From: Roseiarcus sp049509635
Lineage (GTDB): Bacteria > Pseudomonadota > Alphaproteobacteria > Rhizobiales > Beijerinckiaceae
Direction: 5' to 3'
Assembly (NCBI GenBank): GCA_049509635.1
Contig: JBEKZS010000195.1
Span: 1 to 6,704 of the forward strand
Length of the DNA stretch: 6,704 nt
In this document: positions 1 through 5,710 of the stretch, piece by piece
How positions within the stretch are numbered: the first letter of the stretch is position 1
Layout: each line of letters starts with the position of its first letter
The notes under the pieces: generated by a model
The model's database searches: none
Told to the model about the DNA's origin: nothing
The model's input: the letters and a program-made list of their open reading frames with translations, nothing else
Position numbers and translations under genes: made by a program

Positions 1-323
1 ACGAACTCTTCCGTCGTCACGTCGCCGATCGTCTCGCTCGGATCGTTGGTGACGCCTGCGTTCACGAACAGTATGTCGAACGTCCGGCCTGACAGCCGGG
101 CGCGCAGCGCCGCGACCTCATCCGGTTCGCAGATGTCGACGGTCTCGATCTCGACCCGGTTTCCAGACTTCTCCGCGAGGTCGTGCAGCGGGGTCCTGGC
201 GCTTCCGCGAACCGTGGCGACGACGCGCCAGCCGTGTTTCAGATATTCCGCGGCCATCGCGCAGCCGAGGCCGCGCGACGCGCCGATCAGCAGGATGGTC
301 TTGCTCGGCGGGGTCGTGGGCAT
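1..323 (-). CDS. Short-chain dehydrogenase/reductase (SDR), N-terminal part, cut by window edge
   Basis: The first 107 residues of a classical SDR are visible and the gene continues past the left edge. SDRs are NAD(P)-dependent oxidoreductases with a Rossmann fold. Strand 1 and the dinucleotide-binding turn read LIGASRGLG (residues 12-20), giving the glycine pattern G14-x3-G18-x-G20. The stabilising NAG motif follows strand 4 as FVNAG (86-90), and an acidic residue sits in VDI (62-64) where the adenine-ring contact is expected. The catalytic Tyr-x3-Lys lies outside the window, so activity cannot be judged. The start is an ATG with AGGAGG 8 nt upstream (332-337). It begins 24 nt after the stop of the HxlR-type regulator on the same strand, so the two are probably co-transcribed. 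The substrate cannot be inferred. The family call is firm. Confidence 0.9.
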   Translation of the reverse strand, partial: MPTTPPSKTILLIGASRGLGCAMAAEYLKHGWRVVATVRGSARTPLHDLAEKSGNRVEIETVDICEPDEVAALRARLSGRTFDILFVNAGVTNDPSETIGDVTTEEF

Positions 324-331
324 GGCGGCAT

Positions 332-337
332 CCTCCT
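332..337 (-). promoter_or_regulatory. Strong Shine-Dalgarno of the SDR gene
   Basis: AGGAGG on the minus strand, 8 nt before the ATG at 323. It supports this start codon. It also shows that the SDR has its own strong ribosome entry inside the 24-nt gap after the regulator gene, rather than depending on translational coupling. Confidence 0.75.
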
Positions 338-347
338 GCGTTTCGGG

Positions 348-824
348 TCAGGCGTTCAAACTCTCCCGCCGGGAGAGATCGCGAGGCTTGCTTCTATAAC
401 CTCGAGGTCCAACCCGGCGACCGTCGATGGTCCTCAGTTCCAAAGGGGCCAGCTCTTGTGATTTATCGCGGTCGACCATCGACAGCTCCTGCTCGCCGTC
501 GTCGAAGGAATATTTCTCGCCCCACTGCCACAAGGCCGCGAGCACGAGATAAAGCTGCTCGCCTTTCTCGGTCAGCAGATATTCGTTATGGGCGCTTCCG
601 TCTGACGCGGGCGCGGTTTCGAGGATGCCGGTCTCGACCAGCTTTCGTAGCCTGACGGACAGGATGTTCCTGGCAAGGCCGAGTTTTCTCTGGAACTCGC
701 CGAACCGGCGCGCGCCCGCCAGCGCATCGCGAATGATCAGCAGCGACCACCAGTCGCCGATGACGTTGAGCGACCGCGCGATTGCGCAGGCGCTCGCGCC
801 CAGATCCGTCTTCTTGCCTCTCAT
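348..824 (-). CDS. HxlR-family winged-helix transcriptional regulator, single-cysteine type
   Basis: A 158-residue cytoplasmic DNA-binding protein. The HxlR/MarR-like winged helix spans about residues 13-100: CAIARSLNVIGDWWSLLIIR (13-32), then the recognition region around FGEFQRKLGLARNILSVRL, then the wing near EYLLTEKGEQL. The length is somewhat above the family's usual 110-150 residues, with a charged, probably disordered C-terminal tail. The only cysteine is Cys13, just before helix 1. That is the region of the redox- or electrophile-sensing Cys in YodB, CatR, HypR and QorR of this family. The gene diverges from a quinone oxidoreductase and precedes an SDR, the common arrangement for a local repressor of detoxification enzymes. 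The Shine-Dalgarno is weak (AGGA about 12 nt upstream). The ligand or signal is not proven by the sequence. Confidence 0.9.
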   Translation of the reverse strand: MRGKKTDLGASACAIARSLNVIGDWWSLLIIRDALAGARRFGEFQRKLGLARNILSVRLRKLVETGILETAPASDGSAHNEYLLTEKGEQLYLVLAALWQWGEKYSFDDGEQELSMVDRDKSQELAPLELRTIDGRRVGPRGYRSKPRDLSRRESLNA

Positions 825-899
825 CGATCGCCCGGGTCCTGTCGCCGATCACGTCCCGCTCGAGACGCTGCGCGCAGCATGAAGCGGGGCGACGCGTGA

Positions 900-959
900 A
901 TGGTTGCAATCTTAAACCGTTTCGGCTATTCCTGTCACGTGGTTTAATTTTGCAACCAT
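900..959. promoter_or_regulatory. Inverted-repeat operator candidate between hxlR-type gene and quinone oxidoreductase
   Basis: Arms at 900-918 and 941-959 are reverse complements at 17 of 19 positions. They read ATGGTTGCAATCTTAAACC and, on the other strand, ATGGTTGCAAAATTAAACC. The spacer is 22 nt and the centres lie 41 bp apart, close to four helical turns. Each arm is also weakly palindromic in itself (GGTT-x9-AACC). The AT-rich arms stand out in a GC-rich region. TTGCAA in each arm could serve as a -35 element of the two divergent promoters, with a weak TATTCC-type -10 in the spacer. The likely binder is the adjacent HxlR-family protein, possibly as two dimers. That assignment is inference; the repeat itself is plain in the sequence. 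Confidence 0.6.
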
Positions 960-1072
960 GTTGCGCGCAAGCTTCGCGCCGACGCCGGCCTCGATCGCGT
1001 TCGAATCGAATCCGGAATCGCCGTGGGCGAGGGCGCGCCGCGAAATACGCGATCTGGCAGGAGACAGGCATC

Positions 1073-2071
1073 ATGAAGGCGGTCCAATATCTCGCTTACG
1101 GCGGTTATGAGCAGAACCGGCTGGTCGATCTCGCGCCGCCTCGTCCGGCTGAGGGAGAGGCGCTCGTCCGGATGCGGACGGTGGGAGTCAATCCGCTCGA
1201 CGACACGTTGCGCGCCGGCCGGATATTCCTGGCCACCCCGGAGAACCTGCCGCGCGTCGGCGGCCAGACCGGCGTCGGAATCGTCGTCGAATCGACTGTG
1301 GAAGATTTCAAGCCGGGCGAACGCGTGCTGGTGACGGGGCGCGGCTTCGGCCTGCTCGTTGACGGCACCTGGCGGGAATTCGTCTCGGCGCCGGCGGCGG
1401 GGCTGACCCATGTGCCCGACCACGTCGACGACGAGCACGCCGCCGCCTACCTCGCCGGCGCCGGCTACATCACGGGCTACCTCGTCCTGACCGAGTTCGC
1501 GGCGTTCAAGCCGGGGCAGTCGGTCCTGGCGCCCGGAATCGGCGGCGCCGTCGGCATGGAGGGCGTGCAGATCGCGCGCAGGCTCGGCGCGTCGGTCGCG
1601 ATCTCGACGGCGACCACGACCGCCAGGGCGGAGCAGGCGCGCGCCGCCGGATACGAGGACGTCGTCGATCTCTCGCGCGAGAGCCTGCGCGACGGCGTGA
1701 TGCGGATGACCGGCGGCAAGGGCGTCGATGTGGTGATCGACGGGGTCGGCGGGTCGCTGGCCGGCGAGGCCCTCGGCTGCCTGGCCGCCGGCGCGACCTA
1801 TGCGGTCGTCGGCTATGCCGCCGGCAGGCAGGCGCAGATCAACCTGACCGACATCATCTGGAAGGCCGCGAAGCTGCGCGGCTTCACCTTGCGGGCGTTC
1901 GCGCCGGAAATTCTCGCCGCGGCGCAGAAGGCGCTGCTCGGCTACCTCTCCGAGGGGAGCATCGAGCCCACTTTCGCCAAGGTGTTTCCGCTGTCGGAAG
2001 CGGCCGAGGCCGTGCGCCACCTGATGGAGGGCCGCCCCTTCGGCCGCGTCCTGATGCGGGTGGCGAGCTAG
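1073..2071 (+). CDS. Zinc-independent medium-chain dehydrogenase, NADPH:quinone oxidoreductase type
   Basis: A 332-residue MDR-superfamily protein of the quinone oxidoreductase (QOR/zeta-crystallin) type, which reduces quinones or other electrophilic carbonyls with NADPH. The N-terminal GroES-like domain covers about residues 1-120, with the family marker VNPLDDTLRAG (39-49) and PGERVLV (81-87). The Rossmann domain starts near 150, with the nucleotide-binding loop APGIGGAVG (153-161) and later GGKGVDVVIDGVGG (214-227). The C-terminal FGRVLM (323-328) is typical. The structural-zinc cysteines and catalytic Cys/His of alcohol dehydrogenases are absent. The ATG at 1073 is chosen because AGGAG (1059-1063) lies 9 nt upstream and homology starts exactly there; the open frame extends to 782 but that part is not protein-like. 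It is divergent from the HxlR-type regulator, which probably controls it. The physiological substrate is unknown. Confidence 0.9.
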   Translation: MKAVQYLAYGGYEQNRLVDLAPPRPAEGEALVRMRTVGVNPLDDTLRAGRIFLATPENLPRVGGQTGVGIVVESTVEDFKPGERVLVTGRGFGLLVDGTWREFVSAPAAGLTHVPDHVDDEHAAAYLAGAGYITGYLVLTEFAAFKPGQSVLAPGIGGAVGMEGVQIARRLGASVAISTATTTARAEQARAAGYEDVVDLSRESLRDGVMRMTGGKGVDVVIDGVGGSLAGEALGCLAAGATYAVVGYAAGRQAQINLTDIIWKAAKLRGFTLRAFAPEILAAAQKALLGYLSEGSIEPTFAKVFPLSEAAEAVRHLMEGRPFGRVLMRVAS

Positions 2072-2264
2072 GGATCAGCCGCCGCCGCGTCGGACCATGC
2101 GCAGCCCGGCGTTTCGGTTTCCGAAGCGCTTGCGGTCGAAACTCGGGACGGGATAGGGGAAGAGCGGGCGATTCGAGGAATCGGCGGAGGCGGAATCGTT
2201 CGGTCCAACAACCGACGCCGAGCGCGTGGGAGCGGCGGATGGCGAAGTGCCGGCTCGCGCGGCG

Positions 2265-2936
2265 ATGAACTCGAACCGCCGCCCGCCCGGTCGCGACGGC
2301 CCGGAGCCGCAGTTCGGCGCGCGTGCGCCGTCGGTGGACGCGCTTCTGCGCGAGATCCGCGCCTGCACGGTCTGCGCGGCCGATCTGCCGGCCGGGCCGC
2401 GCCCGATCGTGCAGTTCAGCGATACCGCCCGGCTCGTGATCATCGGCCAGGCGCCGGGCGCGCGCGTCCACGCCAGCGGGATTGGCTGGGACGACGCGAG
2501 CGGCGCGCGGCTGCGGGACTGGACGGGTCTTGCGCCGGGGATATTCTATGACCCGGCGCGGGTGGCGCTGATCCCGATGGGATTGTGCTATCCCGGCGCC
2601 CGCGCTGGCGGCGACCTGCCGCCTCGTCCGGAATGCGCGCCCTTGTGGCACGCCCGAATCATGGCGCGATTGCCCGCAAACCGTCTCACGCTGCTGGTCG
2701 GCGGTTACGCCCAACGCGCCTATCTCGCCGGGCGAGCGACCCGGTCGCTGACCCAGACCGTGCGCGGATTCGGCGCGCATGGGCCCGGCTATTTTCCGCT
2801 GCCGCACCCGTCGTGGCGCAGCGCAATCTGGATGAGAGGCAATCCGTGGTTCGAGCGCGATGTCCTGCCCCTGTTGCGGGCGAGGGTCGGCGAGGCGGTC
2901 GGCGCCACCGGGGTCGCGGACGATCCCGCCGGCTAG
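2265..2936 (+). CDS. Uracil-DNA glycosylase superfamily protein with predicted 4Fe-4S cluster
   Basis: About 223 residues, resembling family-4-type uracil-DNA glycosylases (COG1573-like), which excise uracil from DNA. The visible motifs are IIGQAPG (residues 59-65) at the water-activating loop, GIGWDD (72-77), and the DNA-intercalating motif HPSWR (181-185). Four cysteines, C34-x2-C37, C108 and C124, have spacings (70 between C37 and C108, 15 between C108 and C124) like those of the iron-sulfur ligands of family-4 enzymes. The loop reads GQAPG where family 4 usually has GEAPG, so catalysis is not certain. The start is unclear: an in-frame GTG at 2226 would add 13 residues, and neither start has a good Shine-Dalgarno. 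Conserved sequence begins near VDALLREIRAC. The gene may be read from its own promoter or by read-through from the quinone oxidoreductase. Its stop overlaps that of the convergent small gene. Confidence 0.8.
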   Translation: MNSNRRPPGRDGPEPQFGARAPSVDALLREIRACTVCAADLPAGPRPIVQFSDTARLVIIGQAPGARVHASGIGWDDASGARLRDWTGLAPGIFYDPARVALIPMGLCYPGARAGGDLPPRPECAPLWHARIMARLPANRLTLLVGGYAQRAYLAGRATRSLTQTVRGFGAHGPGYFPLPHPSWRSAIWMRGNPWFERDVLPLLRARVGEAVGATGVADDPAG

Positions 2937-3127
2937 CGCGCGCCGCCGCGATCGCAGGCAAAGCGCGGGGCCCGTCCGCAGCCGGCGCCGAGCGTGTCCA
3001 TCGCGATCTCGGCGCGCCGGAACGCCAGGATGGTGAGACGATGCGCGAACTCGTCGGCGGGGTCGTGCGGCATGCCGCGGCCGCCGAGCCAATCGAGGGC
3101 CGATTTCAATAGGGTGGCGACTTTCAT
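2933..3127 (-). CDS. Small conserved-looking protein of unknown function (64 aa)
   Basis: I do not recognise this family. The 64-residue protein begins MKVATLLKSALDWLGG, probably an amphipathic helix. A segment with acidic and histidine residues follows (MPHDPADEFAHR, 19-30), then a second likely helix (LTILAFRRAEIAMDTL, 31-46), and a short Cys- and Arg-containing tail (C50, C58). There is no signal peptide or clear membrane segment. It is probably real: third codon positions are strongly GC-rich as in the neighbours, and AGGA lies about 10 nt before the ATG. Its stop codon overlaps the glycosylase stop (CTAG at 2933-2936). It lies downstream of zur on the same strand, 209 bp away, with its own AT-rich promoter-like element at 3188-3194. 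The cysteines and histidines could bind metal, but nothing shows this directly. Confidence 0.6.
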   Translation of the reverse strand: MKVATLLKSALDWLGGRGMPHDPADEFAHRLTILAFRRAEIAMDTLGAGCGRAPRFACDRGGAR

Positions 3128-3187
3128 GAGGCTGTTCCTGTCTCGTGGTCCGGCGGATGGTCGCTCGAAGCCGGCGTCGGGTCTCAT

Positions 3188-3194
3188 TGTTATA
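3188..3194 (-). promoter_or_regulatory. Possible -10 element / Zur half-site upstream of the small gene
   Basis: TGTTATA on the plus strand gives TATAACA on the minus strand, about 60 bp before the ATG at 3127. TATAAC matches the -10 consensus at five of six bases. The same seven bases form one half of the Zur palindrome between zur and znuA (3921-3927), but the second half is missing here and no good -35 is visible. It is a candidate promoter only. Confidence 0.3.
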
Positions 3195-3304
3195 CGCGGC
3201 CCCCGGCGCGCTGGATATCGCCTGCGGCAAGCTGCCCGGACGCGACCCGGAAGCGCGGGGTCCAATCCGTGAACGCCCGGCCGCCGCCCGCCCGGATCAC
3301 CGGC

Positions 3305-3334
3305 GCCTCGGCCGCCGTCCGGCGGCGCCGAGGC
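3305..3334 (-). terminator. Strong GC hairpin just after zur, without a U-tract
   Basis: A near-perfect stem begins three bases past the zur stop codon. The outer GCCTCG/CGAGGC pairs (6 bp) enclose GCCGCCG/CGGCGGC (7 bp), with a 2-nt bulge on one side and a 2-nt loop. No run of T follows on the minus strand, so it is not a textbook intrinsic terminator. It may stop transcription inefficiently or protect the zur mRNA 3' end. Confidence 0.45.
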
Positions 3335-3336
3335 CA

Positions 3337-3867
3337 TCACCGCGACCCTGCGAGCGGCTGCGGGAGGAGCGGCGCCCGCTCCTGCGGGCGTGCTTCCCGC
3401 CCGCAGCTTTCGCACAAGCCCTCGATCTCGACCACCTGGCGCTGGGTGACGAAGCCCGCCTGCGCGGCGGTCGCCTGGAGCAGCGCGTCGAAGCCGGCGC
3501 TCTCGACCTCGTCGGTGCGCCCGCAGCGGCCGCAGATCAGCAGGATGCCGTGATGGTCGTGGCCGAGATGGGCGCAGGGCGCATAGGCGTTGCGGCTCTC
3601 GATCTTGTGGAGGAAGCCGTGGGCGAGGAAGAATTCCAGCGTCCGATAGACGGTCGGCGGCGCCACCGGCTTGTGCTGGGCCTTGGAGAGCGCCTCGATG
3701 ATCGCATAGGCGCCGAGCGGCGCCTGCGCCCGCGCGACGATGCCGAGGATCTGCCGGCGCAGCGGCGTCAGCTGGAGGCCTTTGTCGGCGCAGGACCGCT
3801 CGACCTGCGCGGCCCAGGCGCCGGCGTGGTCTCCATGGCTTTCGACGCGCATCGTGATGTCCCGCAT
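3337..3867 (-). CDS. zur: Zinc uptake regulator Zur (Fur family)
   Basis: Zur is a cytoplasmic dimeric repressor that binds DNA when loaded with zinc. From the ATG at 3867 the protein is 176 residues. The DNA-binding domain covers about 25-90, with LTPLRRQILGIV (33-44) and PPTVYRTLEFFLAHGFLHKIE (70-90). Alignment by eye to E. coli Zur places the structural zinc cysteines at C112, C115, C152 and C155. It places the sensory site at H87, C98, H105 and E120, all present, which separates it from Fur and PerR. Start choice: GGGAGG lies only 2-3 nt before the ATG at 3867. The ATG at 3852 is an alternative, while the open frame back to 3990 runs through the operator and is not used. Divergent from znuACB across a Zur box, it is probably autoregulated. 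Confidence 0.92.
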   Translation of the reverse strand: MRDITMRVESHGDHAGAWAAQVERSCADKGLQLTPLRRQILGIVARAQAPLGAYAIIEALSKAQHKPVAPPTVYRTLEFFLAHGFLHKIESRNAYAPCAHLGHDHHGILLICGRCGRTDEVESAGFDALLQATAAQAGFVTQRQVVEIEGLCESCGREARPQERAPLLPQPLAGSR

Positions 3868-3916
3868 CCCCTCCCGATAGCATGAACCCGCCCGTCGCGC
3901 CCACCGCTTGCGAGAC

Positions 3917-3939
3917 GAAATGTTATAATATAACAAACC
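3917..3939. promoter_or_regulatory. Zur box between zur and znuA, overlapping -10 elements
   Basis: TGTTATAATATAACA (3921-3935) is a perfect odd-centred palindrome, preceded by GAAA. It matches the known gammaproteobacterial Zur consensus GAAATGTTATANTATAACATTTC on the left arm and core and departs only at the last right-arm bases (AACC). It lies 42 bp before znuA and 50 bp before zur. A perfect TATAAT (3924-3929) is embedded in it, so bound Zur would cover a -10 region. A clear -35 is not seen; TTGCGA at 3908 would need a short 15-nt spacer to TATAAC at 3929. Confidence 0.9.
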
Positions 3940-3944
3940 GAGCG

Positions 3945-3960
3945 GCGGCCGCGCGGCCGC
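3945..3960 (+). repeat. 16-bp GC palindrome (two tandem GCGGCCGC) in the znuA leader
   Basis: GCGGCCGC occurs twice back to back, making one 16-bp perfect palindrome. It can fold as a 6-bp GC stem with a GCGC tetraloop. It sits between the Zur box and the znuA Shine-Dalgarno (GGAGGA, 3968-3973) and ends 7 nt before it. It is likely within the transcribed leader, where it could influence translation or mRNA stability, but a role is not shown. Confidence 0.5.
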
Positions 3961-3980
3961 AGAAATCGGAGGATCAGGCC

Positions 3981-4856
3981 ATGCGTCCAATCGCCATGCT
4001 CGCGCTTCTCGCGCTTTCCCCTTTCGCCCTCGCGGCGCCCGCCTTCGCCGACCCCGTGAAGATCGTCGCGGCCGAGAATTTCTACGGCGACGTCGCCAGC
4101 CAGATCGGCGGCGCCAACGTCGCCGTCACCAGCATCCTGTCCAATCCCGACGACGACCCGCATCTGTTCGAGGCGAGCGCCTCGACCGCCAGGGCGCTCG
4201 CCGACGCCAGAATCGTCATCGTCAACGGGGTCGACTACGATCCCTGGATGGAGAAGCTGCTCGCCGCCAACAAGGCGCCCGGCCGCCGGGAGATTCTGGT
4301 CGCCGCCCTCGCCCATAGGAAGAGCGGCGACAATCCGCATCTGTGGTATGAGCCCGCGACCGTCAAGGCCGTCGCCGCCGCGCTCAGCGTCGATCTGGCG
4401 ATCGTCGACCCCGCCCACCGGAGCGACTATCAGAAGGCGGGCGCCGATTTCGCCGCCTCGCTCGAACCGCTGGAGGCCAAGATCGCCGAAATGCGCAAGA
4501 AATTCGCCGGCCAGCCGATCGCCGCCTCCGAGCCGGTGTTCGGCTACATGGCTGGCCTCATCGGCCTGAAGGTGCGCAACGAGAAATTCGCGCTCGCGGT
4601 GATGAACAACGCCGAGCCGAGCGCGTCCGAGGTCGCCGGCTTCGAGGATGATCTGAAGGGCCACAGGGTGAGGGCGATGCTCTACAACGCCCAGGCCAGC
4701 GAGCCCGCGGTCCAGCGCCTCGTCGAGATGGCGAAGGCCGAGAAAATCCCCGTGGTCGGCGTCTCCGAGACCGAGCCGGCCGGGGCCGACTATCAGCAAT
4801 GGATGGGCTCGCAGCTCGACGCGCTCGACCATGCGCTCGCCGGCGGCTCTTCGTGA
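3981..4856 (+). CDS. znuA: Zinc ABC transporter periplasmic substrate-binding protein (ZnuA-like)
   Basis: A 291-residue cluster A-I metal-binding protein that captures Zn(II) in the periplasm and delivers it to the permease. A signal peptide covers residues 1-23 (hydrophobic MLALLALSPFALAAPAFA, probable cleavage AFA|DP). The likely ligands are H61 (DPHLFEA), H120 (NPHLWYEP), E184 (ASEPVFGYM) and an acidic residue in SETEPAG (262-268). The charged His-rich loop of classical ZnuA is absent, and Glu replaces the usual third His, as in manganese proteins such as PsaA. Zinc is still favoured by the Zur box upstream. The ATG at 3981 has GGAGGA 7 nt before it; the frame extends to 3882 but crosses the operator. 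The stop overlaps the znuC start. It is an operon with znuC and znuB. Manganese or mixed specificity is the main alternative. Confidence 0.88.
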   Translation: MRPIAMLALLALSPFALAAPAFADPVKIVAAENFYGDVASQIGGANVAVTSILSNPDDDPHLFEASASTARALADARIVIVNGVDYDPWMEKLLAANKAPGRREILVAALAHRKSGDNPHLWYEPATVKAVAAALSVDLAIVDPAHRSDYQKAGADFAASLEPLEAKIAEMRKKFAGQPIAASEPVFGYMAGLIGLKVRNEKFALAVMNNAEPSASEVAGFEDDLKGHRVRAMLYNAQASEPAVQRLVEMAKAEKIPVVGVSETEPAGADYQQWMGSQLDALDHALAGGSS

Positions 4857-5710
4857 GCGCACTCGTCTTCGACGAAGTCTCGATCGCGCTCGGCGGCCGG
4901 ACCATCCTGGCCGCCGTCAGCTTCGCGATCGAGGAGGGGGAATTCGTCGGCATGCTCGGCGCCAATGGCGCGGGCAAGACGACGCTGATCCGCGCGGCGC
5001 TCGGGCTGACGCCGCTCGCCGCCGGCGCGATCCGCGTCCTCGACCGGCCGGTGACCCGCGGCAATCGCGCGATCGGCTACCTGCCGCAGGCGCGCGGCAA
5101 TCTGGCGGGCGTGCGGCTGACCGGCTACGACATCGTCGCCTCGGCCGCCGGCGGCGCCCGCTGGGGCCTGCCGCGACTCGACGCGGCGATGCGGCGCGAA
5201 ATCGACCGGGCGCTCGATCTGGTCGGCGCGCGCGAGCTCGCGCGCCGCTCGCTCGCCGAACTCTCGGGCGGCGAGCGCCAGCGCCTGCTGCTGTCGCAGG
5301 CCTTGATCGGGCGCCCGCGGCTGCTGCTGCTCGACGAGCCTTTGATCAGCCTCGACCCCGGCCATCAGCGCGCGGTCGTCGAAATCGTCCGGCGGCTGCG
5401 CGACGAATTGAGGATCGCGATCCTGTTCAGCGCCCATGAACTCAATCCGCTCATCAACGCGATCGACCGCGTGCTGTATCTGGGCGCCGGCAGGGCCGTG
5501 CTCGGCGCGGTCGACGAGGTCGTCACCGGGCCCGTGCTGTCGCGGCTCTACGGGACCGAGATCGAGGTGGTGCGGATCAAGGATCGGGTGTTCGTGATGG
5601 CCGGCGACGTCGACGTCGAACGCGAGGCGCACCGCCACGAGGACGGCGAGGGCGGCCATCGCGAACACGCGCATGGCCACGATCACGGTCGCGACGACGC
5701 GCATGTTTGA
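4853..5710 (+). CDS. znuC: Zinc ABC transporter ATP-binding protein with His-rich C-terminal tail
   Basis: A 285-residue cytoplasmic ATPase subunit that powers zinc import. The ABC motifs are complete: Walker A GANGAGKT (36-43), Q-loop Q79 in YLPQ, signature LSGGE (137-141), Walker B LLLLDE (157-162) with catalytic E162, D-loop SLDP (166-169) and switch H195 in SAHELN. The last 26 residues (260-285) contain eight histidines in HxH and HGHDH patterns plus Asp/Glu, probably a metal-binding tail. The start is a GTG (4853) that overlaps the znuA stop in GTGA. Conserved sequence begins right after it (SALVFDEVS), and upstream in-frame ATGs lie inside znuA. No Shine-Dalgarno is visible, which suggests translational coupling. 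It partners with the downstream permease, whose start lies inside the end of this gene. Confidence 0.9.
   Translation: MSALVFDEVSIALGGRTILAAVSFAIEEGEFVGMLGANGAGKTTLIRAALGLTPLAAGAIRVLDRPVTRGNRAIGYLPQARGNLAGVRLTGYDIVASAAGGARWGLPRLDAAMRREIDRALDLVGARELARRSLAELSGGERQRLLLSQALIGRPRLLLLDEPLISLDPGHQRAVVEIVRRLRDELRIAILFSAHELNPLINAIDRVLYLGAGRAVLGAVDEVVTGPVLSRLYGTEIEVVRIKDRVFVMAGDVDVEREAHRHEDGEGGHREHAHGHDHGRDDAHV

Noticed and set aside
782..1072. N-terminal extension of the quinone oxidoreductase by 97 residues
   Set aside because: It would overlap the divergent regulator gene and read through the operator. Homology and a good Shine-Dalgarno both fix the start at 1073.
958..1110. A 50-codon plus-strand frame starting in the operator and overlapping the quinone oxidoreductase start
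   Set aside because: Its ATG lies inside the inverted-repeat arm, it has no Shine-Dalgarno, and its composition is what any frame shows in this GC-rich DNA.
2072..2264. The gap between the quinone oxidoreductase and the glycosylase, with small stems (CGATTC/GAATCG at 2169-2183, TCGGT/ACCGA at 2200-2215)
   Set aside because: The stems are short and lack a T-run, so I cannot support a terminator or promoter there.
2075..2443. A 122-codon minus-strand frame covering the gap before the glycosylase gene
   Set aside because: It is antisense to the glycosylase for most of its length, is rich in Arg, Ser, Pro and Ala, and shows no recognisable domain.
2933..3904. A long minus-strand frame running from the small gene through zur
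   Set aside because: The part beyond 3127 is out of frame with zur and is a shadow of it; only the last 64 codons are gene-like.
3882..3980. Upstream extension of znuA by 33 residues
   Set aside because: It would translate the Zur box and precede the signal peptide. The ATG at 3981 has a strong Shine-Dalgarno and the signal peptide starts there.
4793..5704. A 303-codon minus-strand frame opposite znuC
   Set aside because: It is an antisense shadow of the GC-rich znuC coding sequence; znuC has complete ABC ATPase motifs.
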